Below the pieces are notes generated by a model. That model made no database searches, was not told where the DNA came from, and saw only the letters and a list, made by a program, of their open reading frames with translations. A stretch of 64,000 nucleotides of DNA from Silicimonas algicola (GTDB lineage Bacteria; Pseudomonadota; Alphaproteobacteria; Rhodobacterales; Rhodobacteraceae): NCBI RefSeq assembly GCF_003148765.1, contig NZ_QGGV01000007.1, positions 62,001 to 126,000 on the forward strand. Direction: 5' to 3'. This document shows, one piece after another, positions 52,494 to 61,872 of the stretch (positions are counted from its first letter, which is position 1; every line of letters starts with the position of its first letter). The position numbers were made by a program, and so were the translations under genes.

Positions 52494-54382
52494 TGGACGT
52501 CGGAACGATCTCTCTGGTGCTCATGCTGGGCCTCGTGGCGCTCCTCGCCATCGGGATGCCGCTCGGCCTCGCCTCGGCGATCCTCGCCGTCCTCGTCCTC
52601 GTGATGAAGTTCGAGCCGGCCCTTCTTCTCCAACCATGGACCTTCGGCGACGGCCTCCTGACGGCGAAACCCGGCACCGGACCGCTCAACATCCTCGCGC
52701 AGAAGATCTACGGCCTTCTGACCGATTACGTGCTGATCTCGATACCGCTCTTCATCTTCATGGCCGCCCTCCTCGAAAGGTCGGGCATCGCCAAGGACAT
52801 GTACAACTCGCTGAACGTCTGGCTGAACCGGACGCGCGGCGGCATCGCCATCGTCACCTCGCTCATGGCGGTCATCATGGCGGCCATGTCCGGCATCATC
52901 GGCGGCGAGGTCGTGCTTCTCGGCCTGATCGCGCTGCCGCAAATGCTGCGCCTCGGCTACAACCAGAACCTCGCCATCGGCACGATCTGCGCGAGCGGGT
53001 CGCTCGGCACGATGATCCCGCCGTCCATCGTCCTCATCATCTACGGCCTCATCACCGAAACCTCGATCAAGGCGCTCTTCACGGCGGCCTTCCTGCCCGG
53101 CTTCATGCTGGCCTCGATGATCATCATCTACATCATCGTCCGCACCCAGCTTAACCCCTCCCTTGCCCCGCTGCCGATCGAGAAGCTGACCTCGGATCTC
53201 TCGACGCCGAATCTCTCGGCCTCGAAGCGCGCCAGGCTCGAAGCCGACCTCGCCGCCCTGAACGCCCAGCCCGCGGGGACCGAGAAGCTGGCGCTCTTCG
53301 CCGCCTTCCTGTCGATCCTGACCGCAGGCTTCACGCTGATGATGTTCCTGCGTGCCGCCTTCTTCACGCTCGCGGGCCAGAACGTGTCGCGCGAAGGCGT
53401 CGACGACATCGCCCTCGGCACGGCCGCCCACCTGCCCTGGCTCGGCGGCATCTTCCTCGTGGCCATGGCGCTGATCCTCTTCGTCTTCGGGCGCGAGAAG
53501 ACGGCGCGCGGCTGGCTCATGGGCAAGGGCCTCGTGCCGCCGATCGTGGTCATCGGCGTCGTCCTCGGCTCGATTTACGGCGGCATCACCGGCATCACCG
53601 AGGCGGCAGGCATGGGCGCTCTGGCGGTCTTCATCCTGATGACGCTCTACCAGAAGACCTTCTCCGGCTGGGTCGGCACCGTCCAGGGCGCGCTGATCCC
53701 GATCATCGCCTTCGTGGCGCTTCTCATCGTCCTGCCGCATTTCGTGGTCGCCGGCGACCGAGAGTGGCTGGTCAAGCTTCAGGTCGCAGGCACCTTCTTC
53801 CTTGTCATCCTCCTGACCCTGCGCATCCCCGCCGTACGCGACGGCCTCTGGGACAGCCTCCTCAGAACGCTCCGCTCCACCGGCACGATCATCTGGGTGA
53901 CCATCGGCGCCGCCGCTCTCGCCGGCGCCTATACCATCGCGGGCGGTCCGCAGTTCGTGGCGGACCTGATCGTCGGCTCCGACATGCCGACCATGCTGAT
54001 CCTCCTGACCATGATGGTCATCCTCCTCTTTATGGGCGCCTTCATGGACTGGGTCGGCATCGTGCTCCTCATCATCCCGGTGTTCCTGCCGATCGTGCAG
54101 CGCCTGCCCATCGAGGAGATCGGCTACTTCGGAGAGCTCCAGCCCAAGTATCTCTCGGTCTGGTTCGGGGTCCTGTTCTGCATGAACATGCAGGTCAGCT
54201 TCCTGTCGCCGCCCTTCGGCCCCGCCGCCTTCTATCTGAAGTCGGTGGCGCCGCCGCACATCTCGCTCACCGACATCTTCAAGGGCTTCCTGCCCTTCAT
54301 CTGCATCCAGCTTCTCGCCCTGACGGTCCTTCTCCTCTGGCCGCCGATTGTCGAGATCCTGCTCGATTGGGGACAACCATGA
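52493..54382 (+). CDS. enlarged TRAP large permease, DctM-type
   Basis: This 629-residue large permease is about 200 residues longer than usual. The DctM signatures are present (SLMAVIMAAMSGIIGGEVVL, GTICASGSLGTMIPPSIVLI). A polar insertion around residues 222-265 (SLAPLPIEKLTSDLSTPNLS and on) and extra helices follow, before the C-terminal half resumes (GGITGITEAAGMGALAVFI). Together with the long DctQ this looks like a distinct TRAP subtype. It overlaps the dioxygenase gene by four bases, so importer and first enzyme are probably co-translated. Confidence 0.9.
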   Translation: MDVGTISLVLMLGLVALLAIGMPLGLASAILAVLVLVMKFEPALLLQPWTFGDGLLTAKPGTGPLNILAQKIYGLLTDYVLISIPLFIFMAALLERSGIAKDMYNSLNVWLNRTRGGIAIVTSLMAVIMAAMSGIIGGEVVLLGLIALPQMLRLGYNQNLAIGTICASGSLGTMIPPSIVLIIYGLITETSIKALFTAAFLPGFMLASMIIIYIIVRTQLNPSLAPLPIEKLTSDLSTPNLSASKRARLEADLAALNAQPAGTEKLALFAAFLSILTAGFTLMMFLRAAFFTLAGQNVSREGVDDIALGTAAHLPWLGGIFLVAMALILFVFGREKTARGWLMGKGLVPPIVVIGVVLGSIYGGITGITEAAGMGALAVFILMTLYQKTFSGWVGTVQGALIPIIAFVALLIVLPHFVVAGDREWLVKLQVAGTFFLVILLTLRIPAVRDGLWDSLLRTLRSTGTIIWVTIGAAALAGAYTIAGGPQFVADLIVGSDMPTMLILLTMMVILLFMGAFMDWVGIVLLIIPVFLPIVQRLPIEEIGYFGELQPKYLSVWFGVLFCMNMQVSFLSPPFGPAAFYLKSVAPPHISLTDIFKGFLPFICIQLLALTVLLLWPPIVEILLDWGQP

Positions 54383-55305
54383 GACTGACCGACGACCAGC
54401 TCCGCTTCTTCGAAACCCAGGGCTACCTCGTGGTCGAGAACGTCCTCGGAGACGACGTCCTCGCCCCCGTCCGCGCCGAATACGACGCCCTCCTCGACCG
54501 CATGATGGACGGCTGGGGCATGGCGCGCGAGGGCGACTTCGCCGAGAAGGTCGTCAGCGCCTACGAGGCCGGACACGACTGGTTCCAGCCGATGGACATC
54601 TCGCTGCCTGGCGACCGCATCGAGGCCGACACGCCAATGCACATCGGACCGGCGGTCTTCGACATGATCACCGCGCCCGCCCTTCTCGACATGGTCGAGG
54701 ATCTTATCGGGCCCGAGCTCACCTCGAACCCGATCCAGCACGTTCGCATCAAGCCGCCGGAGCGCAAGCTGCTGACCGGCGAGATCCGCGCCCACGTCGG
54801 CGGCACCGACTGGCATCAGGACCGTGCCGTGGCGCTGGAAGAGGCCGACCAGACCCGCATGGTGACCGTCTGGCTCGCCGTCACCGACGCCACGGTCGAG
54901 AATGGCTGCCTCCAGGTCGTCCCCGGACGCGCCGACCTCCTCCCGCACTGCCCGCAGCGCCAGACCTCCATCGCCAAGGGCTTCGTCGACACCGACCTCG
55001 CGGTGCCGCTGCCGGTCAAGGCGGGCGGCGCGGTGATCTTCCACCCGATGACGCCGCACGCCTCGCTCGCGAACGTCTCGGACAGCATCCGCTGGTCGTT
55101 CGACCTGCGCTACAACGTGACCGGCGATCCCACGGGCCGCGGCCACTTCCCCGAGTTCGTCGCACGCTCGCGCCAGACCCCCGCGTCGGAGCTTCGCGAC
55201 TGGCGGGAATGGAAGCGCATGTGGGACGACGCCCGCGCACGTCTCGCCGCCGCGCCGCACATCGACCTTCACCGCTGGAGCGCCGACGCCCCCGTCTGCG
55301 CCTGA
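54379..55305 (+). CDS. phytanoyl-CoA dioxygenase (PhyH)-family protein
   Basis: This is a 308-residue Fe(II)/2-oxoglutarate-type oxygenase. The iron facial triad is His146-x-Asp148 (TDWHQDRA) and His227 (MTPHASL), with Arg238 (IRWSFDLRY) as the 2-oxoglutarate anchor. The PhyH family hydroxylates diverse small molecules. Coupled translation with the TRAP permease implies it acts early on the imported compound, perhaps hydroxylating or demethylating it before the sugar-acid enzymes. The exact substrate is not readable. Confidence 0.87.
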   Translation: MRLTDDQLRFFETQGYLVVENVLGDDVLAPVRAEYDALLDRMMDGWGMAREGDFAEKVVSAYEAGHDWFQPMDISLPGDRIEADTPMHIGPAVFDMITAPALLDMVEDLIGPELTSNPIQHVRIKPPERKLLTGEIRAHVGGTDWHQDRAVALEEADQTRMVTVWLAVTDATVENGCLQVVPGRADLLPHCPQRQTSIAKGFVDTDLAVPLPVKAGGAVIFHPMTPHASLANVSDSIRWSFDLRYNVTGDPTGRGHFPEFVARSRQTPASELRDWREWKRMWDDARARLAAAPHIDLHRWSADAPVCA

Positions 55306-55316
55306 GCCCATGTCGC

Positions 55317-55337
55317 TTCATCTTGCCCGAAATACGC
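55317..55337 (+). repeat. intergenic repeat, copy 5
   Basis: The core TCATCTTGCCCGAAATACGC lies at 55318-55337, 12 bases after the dioxygenase stop, followed by AGGCCCGGCCGGG. The rest of the 231-base gap to 55536 holds a small GCGATG/CATCGC stem (55421-55436) and no gene I can support. Confidence 0.7.
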
Positions 55338-55536
55338 AGGCCCGGCCGGGTACCGCGCGCACCGTTCGCGCGTCTCTCCGGCCGATCCCGTGCCTTACGC
55401 TTTGCCGACACTTTGCAGACGCGATGCCGACATCGCCTTTCGCCCGCTTTCCAACAGGATTAACGTCGATTCGCGGCGCCCCGCGCGATCCCTCGTCCCC
55501 GGCCCCCGCCCGCCCCATTCATCCCGGAGCAACCCG

Positions 55537-57048
55537 ATGAAACCGACCGTTCGCCTCGACCCGTCCGACAACGTCGTCACCGCCACCCGCGCGCTCGAGG
55601 CCGGCGCGGCGGTCGAGGCCGTCGCCACCACCTCCCTGATCCCCTCGGGCCACAAGATCGCGACCGAGGCGATCCCGCAGGGCGGACCGATCCGCAAGTA
55701 CGCCCAACTCATCGGCTATGCCGCGACGGACATCGCGGCTGGCGACCATGTCCACACCCACAACACCGAGTTCCGAAACACCGAGCAAGCCTATGAATTC
55801 GGGACCAATCTCCGCAACGTCGAGATGGTCCCCGAGACACGGCGCGACACCTTCATGGGCTACCGCCGCGAAAACGGCTCGGTCGGCACGCGCAACTACA
55901 TCGCCGTCGTCACGTCCGTGAACTGCTCGGCCACCGCCGCGCGCCGCATCGCCGACGCCTTCGGCCCCGAGGAACTGGCCGACTACCCCAATGTCGACGG
56001 TGTCGTCGCCTTCGTCCACGGGACCGGCTGCGGCATGGCGGGCGACGGCGACGGGTTCGAGGCGCTTCAGCGCGTCATGTGGGGCTATGCCAGGCACCCC
56101 AACCACGCGGGTGTTCTGATGGTCGGCCTCGGCTGCGAGATGAACCAGATCGACTGGCTCCTGGAAGCCTATGGCCTGAAGCAAAGCCCGACGTTCCAGA
56201 CCATGAATATTCAAGGGGTTGCGGGCCTTCGGAAGACCATCGAACTGGGGATCGAGAAGGTCCGCTCGATGCTTCCCATCGCCAACGAAGCGAAGCGCGA
56301 ACCCTGCCCGGCGTCCGAATTGATGGTCGCCCTTCAATGCGGCGGCTCCGACGCCTGGTCCGGCATAACGGCCAACCCCGCGCTCGGCTACGCTTGCGAC
56401 CTCCTTGTCGCCCAAGGCGGCACCGGCGTCCTCGCCGAGACGCCCGAGATCTACGGCGCCGAGCACCTCCTGACCGCGCGCGCCATCGACCGCAAGGTGG
56501 GCGACCGCCTCGTCGGCCTGATCCGCTGGTGGGAGGACTACACCGCCCGCAACAAGGGCTCGATGGACAACAACCCCTCGCCCGGCAACAAGAAGGGCGG
56601 CCTGACCACGATCCTCGAGAAATCCCTCGGCGCGGCCGCGAAGGGTGGCACCACGCCGTTGACCGGCGTCTACAAATACGCCGAACCCGTGCGCGCCAAG
56701 GGCTTCACCTTCATGGACTCCCCCGGCTACGACCCGGCTTCGGTCACCGGCCAGATCGCCGGCGGCTGCAACCTCGTCTGCTTCACCACCGGGCGCGGCT
56801 CCGCCTTCGGCTCGAAGCCCGCGCCCACGATCAAGGTCGCGACCAACTCCGAGATGTATGGCGGCATGATCGAGGACATGGACGTGAACGCCGGCACCAT
56901 GCTCAGCGAGGGTGTCAGCCTCGAGGAGAAAGGCCGCGAAATCTACGAGCTTTTCCTGCGGGTTGCGAGCGGAGAGCAATCCAAGTCCGAAGCACAGGGC
57001 CTCGGGGACTACGAGTTCGTCCCCTGGCAGATCGGGGCCGTGATGTGA
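55537..57048 (+). CDS. UxaA/GarD-family sugar-acid dehydratase
   Basis: This 503-residue enzyme of the altronate/galactarate dehydratase family starts at the ATG at 55537 (GGAG upstream). An N-terminal SAF-type domain (VATTSLIPSGHKIATEAI, AAGDHVHTHNTE) is followed by the UxaA catalytic domain (YRRENGSVGTRNYIAVVTSV, HGTGCGMAGDG, LMVALQCGGSDAWSGITANP, GGTGVLAETPEIYGAEHLL). Such enzymes dehydrate an aldonate or aldarate to a 2-keto-3-deoxy acid. This fits the PfkB kinase encoded later in the operon. Which sugar acid is used is open. Confidence 0.88.
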   Translation: MKPTVRLDPSDNVVTATRALEAGAAVEAVATTSLIPSGHKIATEAIPQGGPIRKYAQLIGYAATDIAAGDHVHTHNTEFRNTEQAYEFGTNLRNVEMVPETRRDTFMGYRRENGSVGTRNYIAVVTSVNCSATAARRIADAFGPEELADYPNVDGVVAFVHGTGCGMAGDGDGFEALQRVMWGYARHPNHAGVLMVGLGCEMNQIDWLLEAYGLKQSPTFQTMNIQGVAGLRKTIELGIEKVRSMLPIANEAKREPCPASELMVALQCGGSDAWSGITANPALGYACDLLVAQGGTGVLAETPEIYGAEHLLTARAIDRKVGDRLVGLIRWWEDYTARNKGSMDNNPSPGNKKGGLTTILEKSLGAAAKGGTTPLTGVYKYAEPVRAKGFTFMDSPGYDPASVTGQIAGGCNLVCFTTGRGSAFGSKPAPTIKVATNSEMYGGMIEDMDVNAGTMLSEGVSLEEKGREIYELFLRVASGEQSKSEAQGLGDYEFVPWQIGAVM

Positions 57049-57115
57049 CGGGGATCGACAGCACCCGGGACGCCGCGAATTTCGCATGCGAAACCTTGGC
57101 CGGGGGCCGCGCCCG

Positions 57116-58111
57116 GTGACGCGCCTCCTCGTGGCCGGTGCGGGCCTGATCGGCAGCCGACATGCCGCCCACATCGCCGAGCATCCCGACCTGACGCTCG
57201 CCGGCGTGATCGAACCAGACCCCGCGCTGCGAGCCGCCTTCGACGCCCCAGGCTTCGCCTCGCTGGCCGACTGCGACGCCGAAGCCGACGGCATCGTCAT
57301 CGCGACACCGACGCAGTTCCATGAACCGGTCTTCCTCGAAGCCGCCGCGCGGGGTCTCCACGCCCTCGTCGAGAAACCCCTCGCCCCCGACCTCGCCGCC
57401 GTCGACCGCATGATCGAGGCCGCGCGCAAGGCAGGCGTCCACATCCTCACCGGTCACCACCGCCGCTTCCATCCCCGCGTCGCCGCCCTGAAGGACGTCA
57501 TCGCCTCGGGCGCAATCGGACAGCCCATCCTCGCCAGCCTGATCTGGGCCGTCCGCAAACCCGATCCTTATTTCGAGGTGACATGGCGCCAGAGTGCCGA
57601 CGGCGCGCCGGTCCGCCTCAACCTCTGCCACGAGATCGACCTCCTTCGGCACCTCTTCGGCGAGGTCACCGGCGTCGCTGGCCTCGGAGCGAACCCCGTC
57701 CGTCAGACCGCGCGCGTCGAATCCGGCGGCGCGGTCCTCGCCTTCGCGTCCGGCCTCACCGCCACCATCGCCTTCGCCGATACCACGCCTTCGCCCTGGG
57801 GCTTCGAACACGGCACGGGAGAGAACCCGAACATTGCCACCACGGGACAGGATTCGCTCAGGATCACGGGCACCGAAGGCGCGGTCGAGTTCCCCTCCCT
57901 CCGCGTCTGGACCGGAGCCGAGGACTGGTCGCAGGCCCCCGCGCCGCACTACGCCCCCGCCCCCGACGGCGTGCCACTGATCCGCCAACTCGAACACTTC
58001 GCCGCCGTCTGCCGGGGCGAGACCCAGCCCCTTAACGACGCGGCAAGCGGACGGCGCACGCTGAAGCTGACCCTCGCGGTGGAGGCGGCGACCCTGCCGT
58101 CCGCGCCGTGA
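57116..58111 (+). CDS. Gfo/Idh/MocA-family oxidoreductase
   Basis: This 331-residue NAD(P)-dependent sugar dehydrogenase has LLVAGAGLIGSRHAAHIAEH at its N-terminus and the catalytic-type EKPLA with Lys near residue 98, followed by TGHHRRFHPRVAALK and NLCHEIDLLRHLFGE. I use the GTG at 57116, since the residues before it look unlike the family; an ATG at 57086 would add ten residues, and neither has a good ribosome site. The stop overlaps the next gene as GTGA. It may oxidise a myo-inositol- or sugar-acid-like substrate. Confidence 0.83.
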   Translation: MTRLLVAGAGLIGSRHAAHIAEHPDLTLAGVIEPDPALRAAFDAPGFASLADCDAEADGIVIATPTQFHEPVFLEAAARGLHALVEKPLAPDLAAVDRMIEAARKAGVHILTGHHRRFHPRVAALKDVIASGAIGQPILASLIWAVRKPDPYFEVTWRQSADGAPVRLNLCHEIDLLRHLFGEVTGVAGLGANPVRQTARVESGGAVLAFASGLTATIAFADTTPSPWGFEHGTGENPNIATTGQDSLRITGTEGAVEFPSLRVWTGAEDWSQAPAPHYAPAPDGVPLIRQLEHFAAVCRGETQPLNDAASGRRTLKLTLAVEAATLPSAP

Positions 58112-59205
58112 AGATCGCCATCGTCGGACGCGGCCTGATAGGCTCTGCCGCCGCGCGTCACCTCGCCCGCGCCGGCCATGACGTCACGCTCATCGGTCCC
58201 GACGAACCACCCCGCTTCGAGGACCACCGCGGCGTCTTCGGCAGCCACTACGACGAGGGCCGGATCACCCGCGTCAACGACCGCCGCCCCTTCTTCGCAC
58301 GCGTCTCGCACGCCTCCATCGCGCGCTACGCCGAGATCGAGGCGCAGAGCGGCATCCCCTTCTTCACCGCCTCGGGCTCGCTGGTCGCGGGCGGCCCAGA
58401 CTACATGGAGGCCGTCGCCAAGGGCCGGGAGGGCCTGTCATTCGCCTTCGACGACCTCTCCCCCGACGCCCTGAAATCCCGCTTTCCCTGCCTCGCCTTC
58501 CCGGCTGGGTTCTCGGGTGTCTACGAACCCAAGGCCGGCCACATCAGCCCCCGCCGCCTCGTCGCCGCCCAGACCGAGGCCGCGCGCCGGGCAGGCGCCC
58601 GGATCATCGCGCAGGAAGCCGTCTCGGTCGGCGACGGACGCGTCCGCACCGCCGACACCTCCCACTCCGCCGACCGCGTCATCGTCGCGGCGGGAGGCTG
58701 GACCGACGCCGTCCTCGGCCGCGCCGCCGTCCTCGAGGTCTATGCCCGCACCGTCGCCTTCCACGAGATCGGCCCCGCCGAGGACGAACGCCTCCGCGAC
58801 ATGCCCTCCTTCGTCTACGACTCGCCCGACTCCATCTACGTCCTGCCGCCCATCCGTTATCCCGACGGCAAGGTCTGGCTGAAGCTCGGTGGCGACCCCG
58901 AGGACGTGCTCCTTCCCGATCAGGACGCCGTGGGCGCGTGGTTTCGAAACGGCGGCAGCGTCGAGATCGGTCACCACCTGACCGACACGATCCGCCGCCT
59001 CCTCCCCGGCCTCGCCTTCGAGAGCCGCCACATCGCGCCCTGCGTCACGACTTGGACCGACACGCGCGTCCTCGAGATCCGCCGCCTCTCGCCCCGCCTC
59101 ATCGTGGCGGCAGGCGGCAACGGTTCGGGCGCAAAATGCAGCGACGAGCTTGGCCGGATGGCGGCCGCGCTCACCACGGAAACAGCAGAGGAGACGACCC
59201 CATGA
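58108..59205 (+). CDS. MSOX-like FAD-dependent oxidoreductase
   Basis: This 365-residue flavoprotein resembles monomeric sarcosine/N-methyl amino acid oxidases. The FAD motif is IAIVGRGLIGSAAARHLA, with RITR at the usual place after HYDEG, and the segment APCVTTWTDTRVLEI aligns with the family region carrying the covalent-flavin cysteine. GAKCSDELGRMAA ends the domain. It starts at a GTG overlapping the previous stop. In a sugar-acid operon such an oxidase suggests the substrate or an intermediate carries a secondary amine or N-methyl group. Confidence 0.82.
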   Translation: MKIAIVGRGLIGSAAARHLARAGHDVTLIGPDEPPRFEDHRGVFGSHYDEGRITRVNDRRPFFARVSHASIARYAEIEAQSGIPFFTASGSLVAGGPDYMEAVAKGREGLSFAFDDLSPDALKSRFPCLAFPAGFSGVYEPKAGHISPRRLVAAQTEAARRAGARIIAQEAVSVGDGRVRTADTSHSADRVIVAAGGWTDAVLGRAAVLEVYARTVAFHEIGPAEDERLRDMPSFVYDSPDSIYVLPPIRYPDGKVWLKLGGDPEDVLLPDQDAVGAWFRNGGSVEIGHHLTDTIRRLLPGLAFESRHIAPCVTTWTDTRVLEIRRLSPRLIVAAGGNGSGAKCSDELGRMAAALTTETAEETTP

Positions 59206-60080
59206 CACACATCGGATTCATCGGACTTGGGCTCATGGGCTCGGCCATGGTGCAGCGCCTTCTGGACAAGGGGCACACCCTCACCGTCCTTGGCAACGTG
59301 AACCGCACCGGCGTCGACGCCGCCACCGCGCGGGGCGCCAACGAGGCCGCAACGGCCCGCGATCTGGCCGAAGCCGCCGACATCGTCATGCTCTGCATGG
59401 GCACCTCGGACCACGTCGAGGCGCGGATGCGGGGCGAAGACGGCGTCATCGCCGGGCTGTCCGACGGCATGGTCGTGATCGACTTCGGCACCTCGCTTCC
59501 CGGCTCGACCGTGGCCCTCGGCAAAGAGGTCGCCGCGAAGGGCGCCACCATGCTCGACGCGCCGCTCGGCCGGACGCCGACCCACGGGCGCGAGGGCAAG
59601 CTCAACATCATGGGCGCAGGCGACGAAGCGACCTTCGAGCGGGTGCGCCCCGTGCTTCAGGACCTGGGCGAGAACATCTTCCACCTGGGGCCCCTCGGCG
59701 CGGGACACACGATCAAGCTTATCAACAACTTCTACGCCATGGCCTCGGTCAACGCGCTCTCCGAGGCCTTCGCCGCCTGCGACATCGCCGGCGTCCCGCG
59801 CGAAAGCCTCTACAACGTGCTGTCCGCCGGTCCGAACGGGTCCGGCATGATGGACTTCATCAAGGCCTACGCCGTCGACGGAGACCCCACGAAGCTGTCC
59901 TTCTCGGTCCGCAACGCGCTCAAGGACGTCAGCTACTACGACCGGATGGTCAGCGACTTCGGCCGCAGCTCGATCATGGCCAAGGGTGCCAAGGAGGCCA
60001 TCGGCCGCGCCGTCGAGGACGGCCACGGCGACGATCTCGTGCCCCAGATGGTCGACAGCTACGCCCGCTGGTTCGGCTGA
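59202..60080 (+). CDS. beta-hydroxyacid dehydrogenase (HIBADH/GarR family)
   Basis: This 292-residue NAD(P)-dependent beta-hydroxyacid dehydrogenase has GFIGLGLMGSAMVQRLLDKG as cofactor motif, a substrate-binding DAPLGRTPTHGREG, and the catalytic Lys172 in GAGHTIKLINNFYA. The family reduces tartronate semialdehyde or oxidises 3-hydroxyisobutyrate and sugar-acid relatives. It is coupled by ATGA overlap to the flavoenzyme gene and followed two bases later by the EamA transporter gene. The position after strand two reads LGNVNRTG in place of the usual WNRT. Confidence 0.87.
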   Translation: MTHIGFIGLGLMGSAMVQRLLDKGHTLTVLGNVNRTGVDAATARGANEAATARDLAEAADIVMLCMGTSDHVEARMRGEDGVIAGLSDGMVVIDFGTSLPGSTVALGKEVAAKGATMLDAPLGRTPTHGREGKLNIMGAGDEATFERVRPVLQDLGENIFHLGPLGAGHTIKLINNFYAMASVNALSEAFAACDIAGVPRESLYNVLSAGPNGSGMMDFIKAYAVDGDPTKLSFSVRNALKDVSYYDRMVSDFGRSSIMAKGAKEAIGRAVEDGHGDDLVPQMVDSYARWFG

Positions 60081-60082
60081 GG

Positions 60083-60970
60083 ATGGCCGCACCCGCCCTC
60101 GACATCCGCGACGACCGCATCGGCCTCGGCATCCTGATGATGCTGGGGACCTGGGCGTTCTTTGCGGTGACGGACACCACCGTCAAATGGCTGGTGCTGG
60201 CAGGCATTCCCGCGCTCCAGCTCGCCTTCCTGCGCTATGCCGTCTCGCTGGCGGTGTCGGTGGGGGTTGGCCTCGCGCGCGGCAGCGTGGCGGGGCTTCA
60301 CAGCCGGGGCGACATGATGCTGGTCGTCGTGCGCGGCTCGCTTCTGGTGATGACGACGATCCTCAACTTCATCGCGCTCAAGTACCTTCCGCTGACGGTG
60401 ACGGCGACCATCGCCAACTCCTCGCCCATCCTCGTCACCGCCCTTGCCGTGCCGCTCCTGGGCGAAAGGGTCGGCCCCTGGCGCTGGTTTGCCGTGGTCC
60501 TCGGCTTCATCGGCGTCGTCATCGTCATCCGCCCCTTCGGCGCCGAATTCCACTGGGCGACGCTCCTCGTCCTCGGCAACGCGACGGGCCTGGCGCTGTT
60601 CTCGATCCTGACCCGCAAGCTCTCGGGCCGGATCGCCACGCAGACCATGCAGGTCGCGGCGGGGGCAGTGGGCACCGTCGTCCTGGCCCCCTTCGCCCTG
60701 GCCGCCTGGACCTCGCCCGACACGGCTCTCGGCTGGTGCCTGATGTTCGGCATCGGCGTCTCGGCCTGGGCCGGGCATGAAATCTTCTCGCGCGCCCACG
60801 CCCATGCCGAGGCGGGCGTGCTTATGCCCTTCTCCTATGTCTTCATCCTCTACGTCACCATCGCGGGCTTCATCGTCTTCGGCACCGTTCCGGACATGCC
60901 GACCCTGGTGGGTGCGTCCATCATCATCGCCTCGGGTCTCCTGATCTGGTGGCGGGAGCGGCGGCGATGA
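60083..60970 (+). CDS. EamA/DMT-family transporter
   Basis: This 295-residue inner-membrane protein has ten predicted helices in two EamA repeats (LGILMMLGTWAFFAVTDTTV onwards, and WATLLVLGNATGLALFSILT onwards). ATIANSSPILVTALAVPLLGE is the typical EamA motif at the end of repeat one. It starts two bases after the dehydrogenase stop (GAGG overlaps) and ends in an ATGA overlap with the kinase gene. It may export a by-product or serve as a second importer. Confidence 0.87.
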   Translation: MAAPALDIRDDRIGLGILMMLGTWAFFAVTDTTVKWLVLAGIPALQLAFLRYAVSLAVSVGVGLARGSVAGLHSRGDMMLVVVRGSLLVMTTILNFIALKYLPLTVTATIANSSPILVTALAVPLLGERVGPWRWFAVVLGFIGVVIVIRPFGAEFHWATLLVLGNATGLALFSILTRKLSGRIATQTMQVAAGAVGTVVLAPFALAAWTSPDTALGWCLMFGIGVSAWAGHEIFSRAHAHAEAGVLMPFSYVFILYVTIAGFIVFGTVPDMPTLVGASIIIASGLLIWWRERRR

Positions 60971-61872
60971 CGCGCGTCCTCTGCCTGGGCGAGGTGATGG
61001 TGGAGCTGTCGCTTGAGGCGGCCGACCCGACGCGGGCCTCGGTCGGCATTGCGGGCGACACCTACAACACCGCCGTCTACCTGAAGCGCTCCGCGTCCGA
61101 ACTCGAGGTCGCCTACGCCACACGCCTCGGCCGCGACCGCTTCAGCGCGATGATCCGCGAGAGGCTGCGGGACGAAGGCATTTCGGACGACTTCGTCACC
61201 GAAAGCGACGACCGCCTGCCCGGCCTCTATGCCATCTCGACCGACGCGGGCGGCGAGAGGTCCTTCCACTACTGGCGCGACCGCTCGGCCTACCGGACCT
61301 ACTTCGACGCGCCGGGCCCGGACCTGGAGGCGATGGCGACGTTCGACGTCATCTACCACTCCGCCATCTCGATCGCCGTCCTGCCCAACGAGGCGAGAGG
61401 GCGGTTCCTCGACTGGCTCGCAAACTACCGCGCCGACGGCGGATGCGTCATCTTCGACTCGAACTACCGCCCGCGCCTCTGGCCCGACGCGGCTACCGCG
61501 CGCGACGCCATCGAGCGCGCCTGGCGCACCTGCGACATCGGCTTGCCGAGCCTCGACGACGAGATCGCGCTCTACGGCGACGAAAACGCGCAGGCCGTGA
61601 TCGACCGCCTCCACGGCTGGGGCGTAGCGGGGGGCGCGCTCAAGCGGGGCGCCGAGGGGCCGCTCTCGCTCTCTGGCGCCACCTGCCCCGATTGCCCGCC
61701 CGCGCCGCGTGTCGTCGACTCGACTGCCGCCGGCGACAGCTTCAACGGCGGATACCTCGGCGCGCGCCTCACCGGCGTCTCCGAGGCGGAAGCCCTTGCG
61801 GCAGGCCATGCGCTTGCCTCACAAGTAGTGCAGCACCGGGGCGCGATCCTGCCCCGCGGGGAGGACACATGA
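60967..61872 (+). CDS. PfkB-family kinase, 2-keto-3-deoxygluconate kinase-like
   Basis: This is a 301-residue ribokinase-fold sugar kinase. The catalytic base is Asp257 in DSTAAGDSFNGGY, the anion hole is GAGDSF-like, and N-terminal GEVMVELS and GIAGDTYNTAVYLKR are KdgK features. It would phosphorylate the 2-keto-3-deoxy acid produced by the UxaA-type dehydratase, preparing it for an aldolase that is not in the window. It has four-base overlaps on both sides, so the operon is tightly coupled here. Confidence 0.87.
   Translation: MTRVLCLGEVMVELSLEAADPTRASVGIAGDTYNTAVYLKRSASELEVAYATRLGRDRFSAMIRERLRDEGISDDFVTESDDRLPGLYAISTDAGGERSFHYWRDRSAYRTYFDAPGPDLEAMATFDVIYHSAISIAVLPNEARGRFLDWLANYRADGGCVIFDSNYRPRLWPDAATARDAIERAWRTCDIGLPSLDDEIALYGDENAQAVIDRLHGWGVAGGALKRGAEGPLSLSGATCPDCPPAPRVVDSTAAGDSFNGGYLGARLTGVSEAEALAAGHALASQVVQHRGAILPRGEDT

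Noticed and set aside
52322-54376. A 684-codon minus-strand open frame opposite dctM
   Set aside because: Its translation is almost entirely Asp, Glu, His, Arg and Gln, the mirror of hydrophobic codons in a membrane protein, so it is a shadow of the permease gene.
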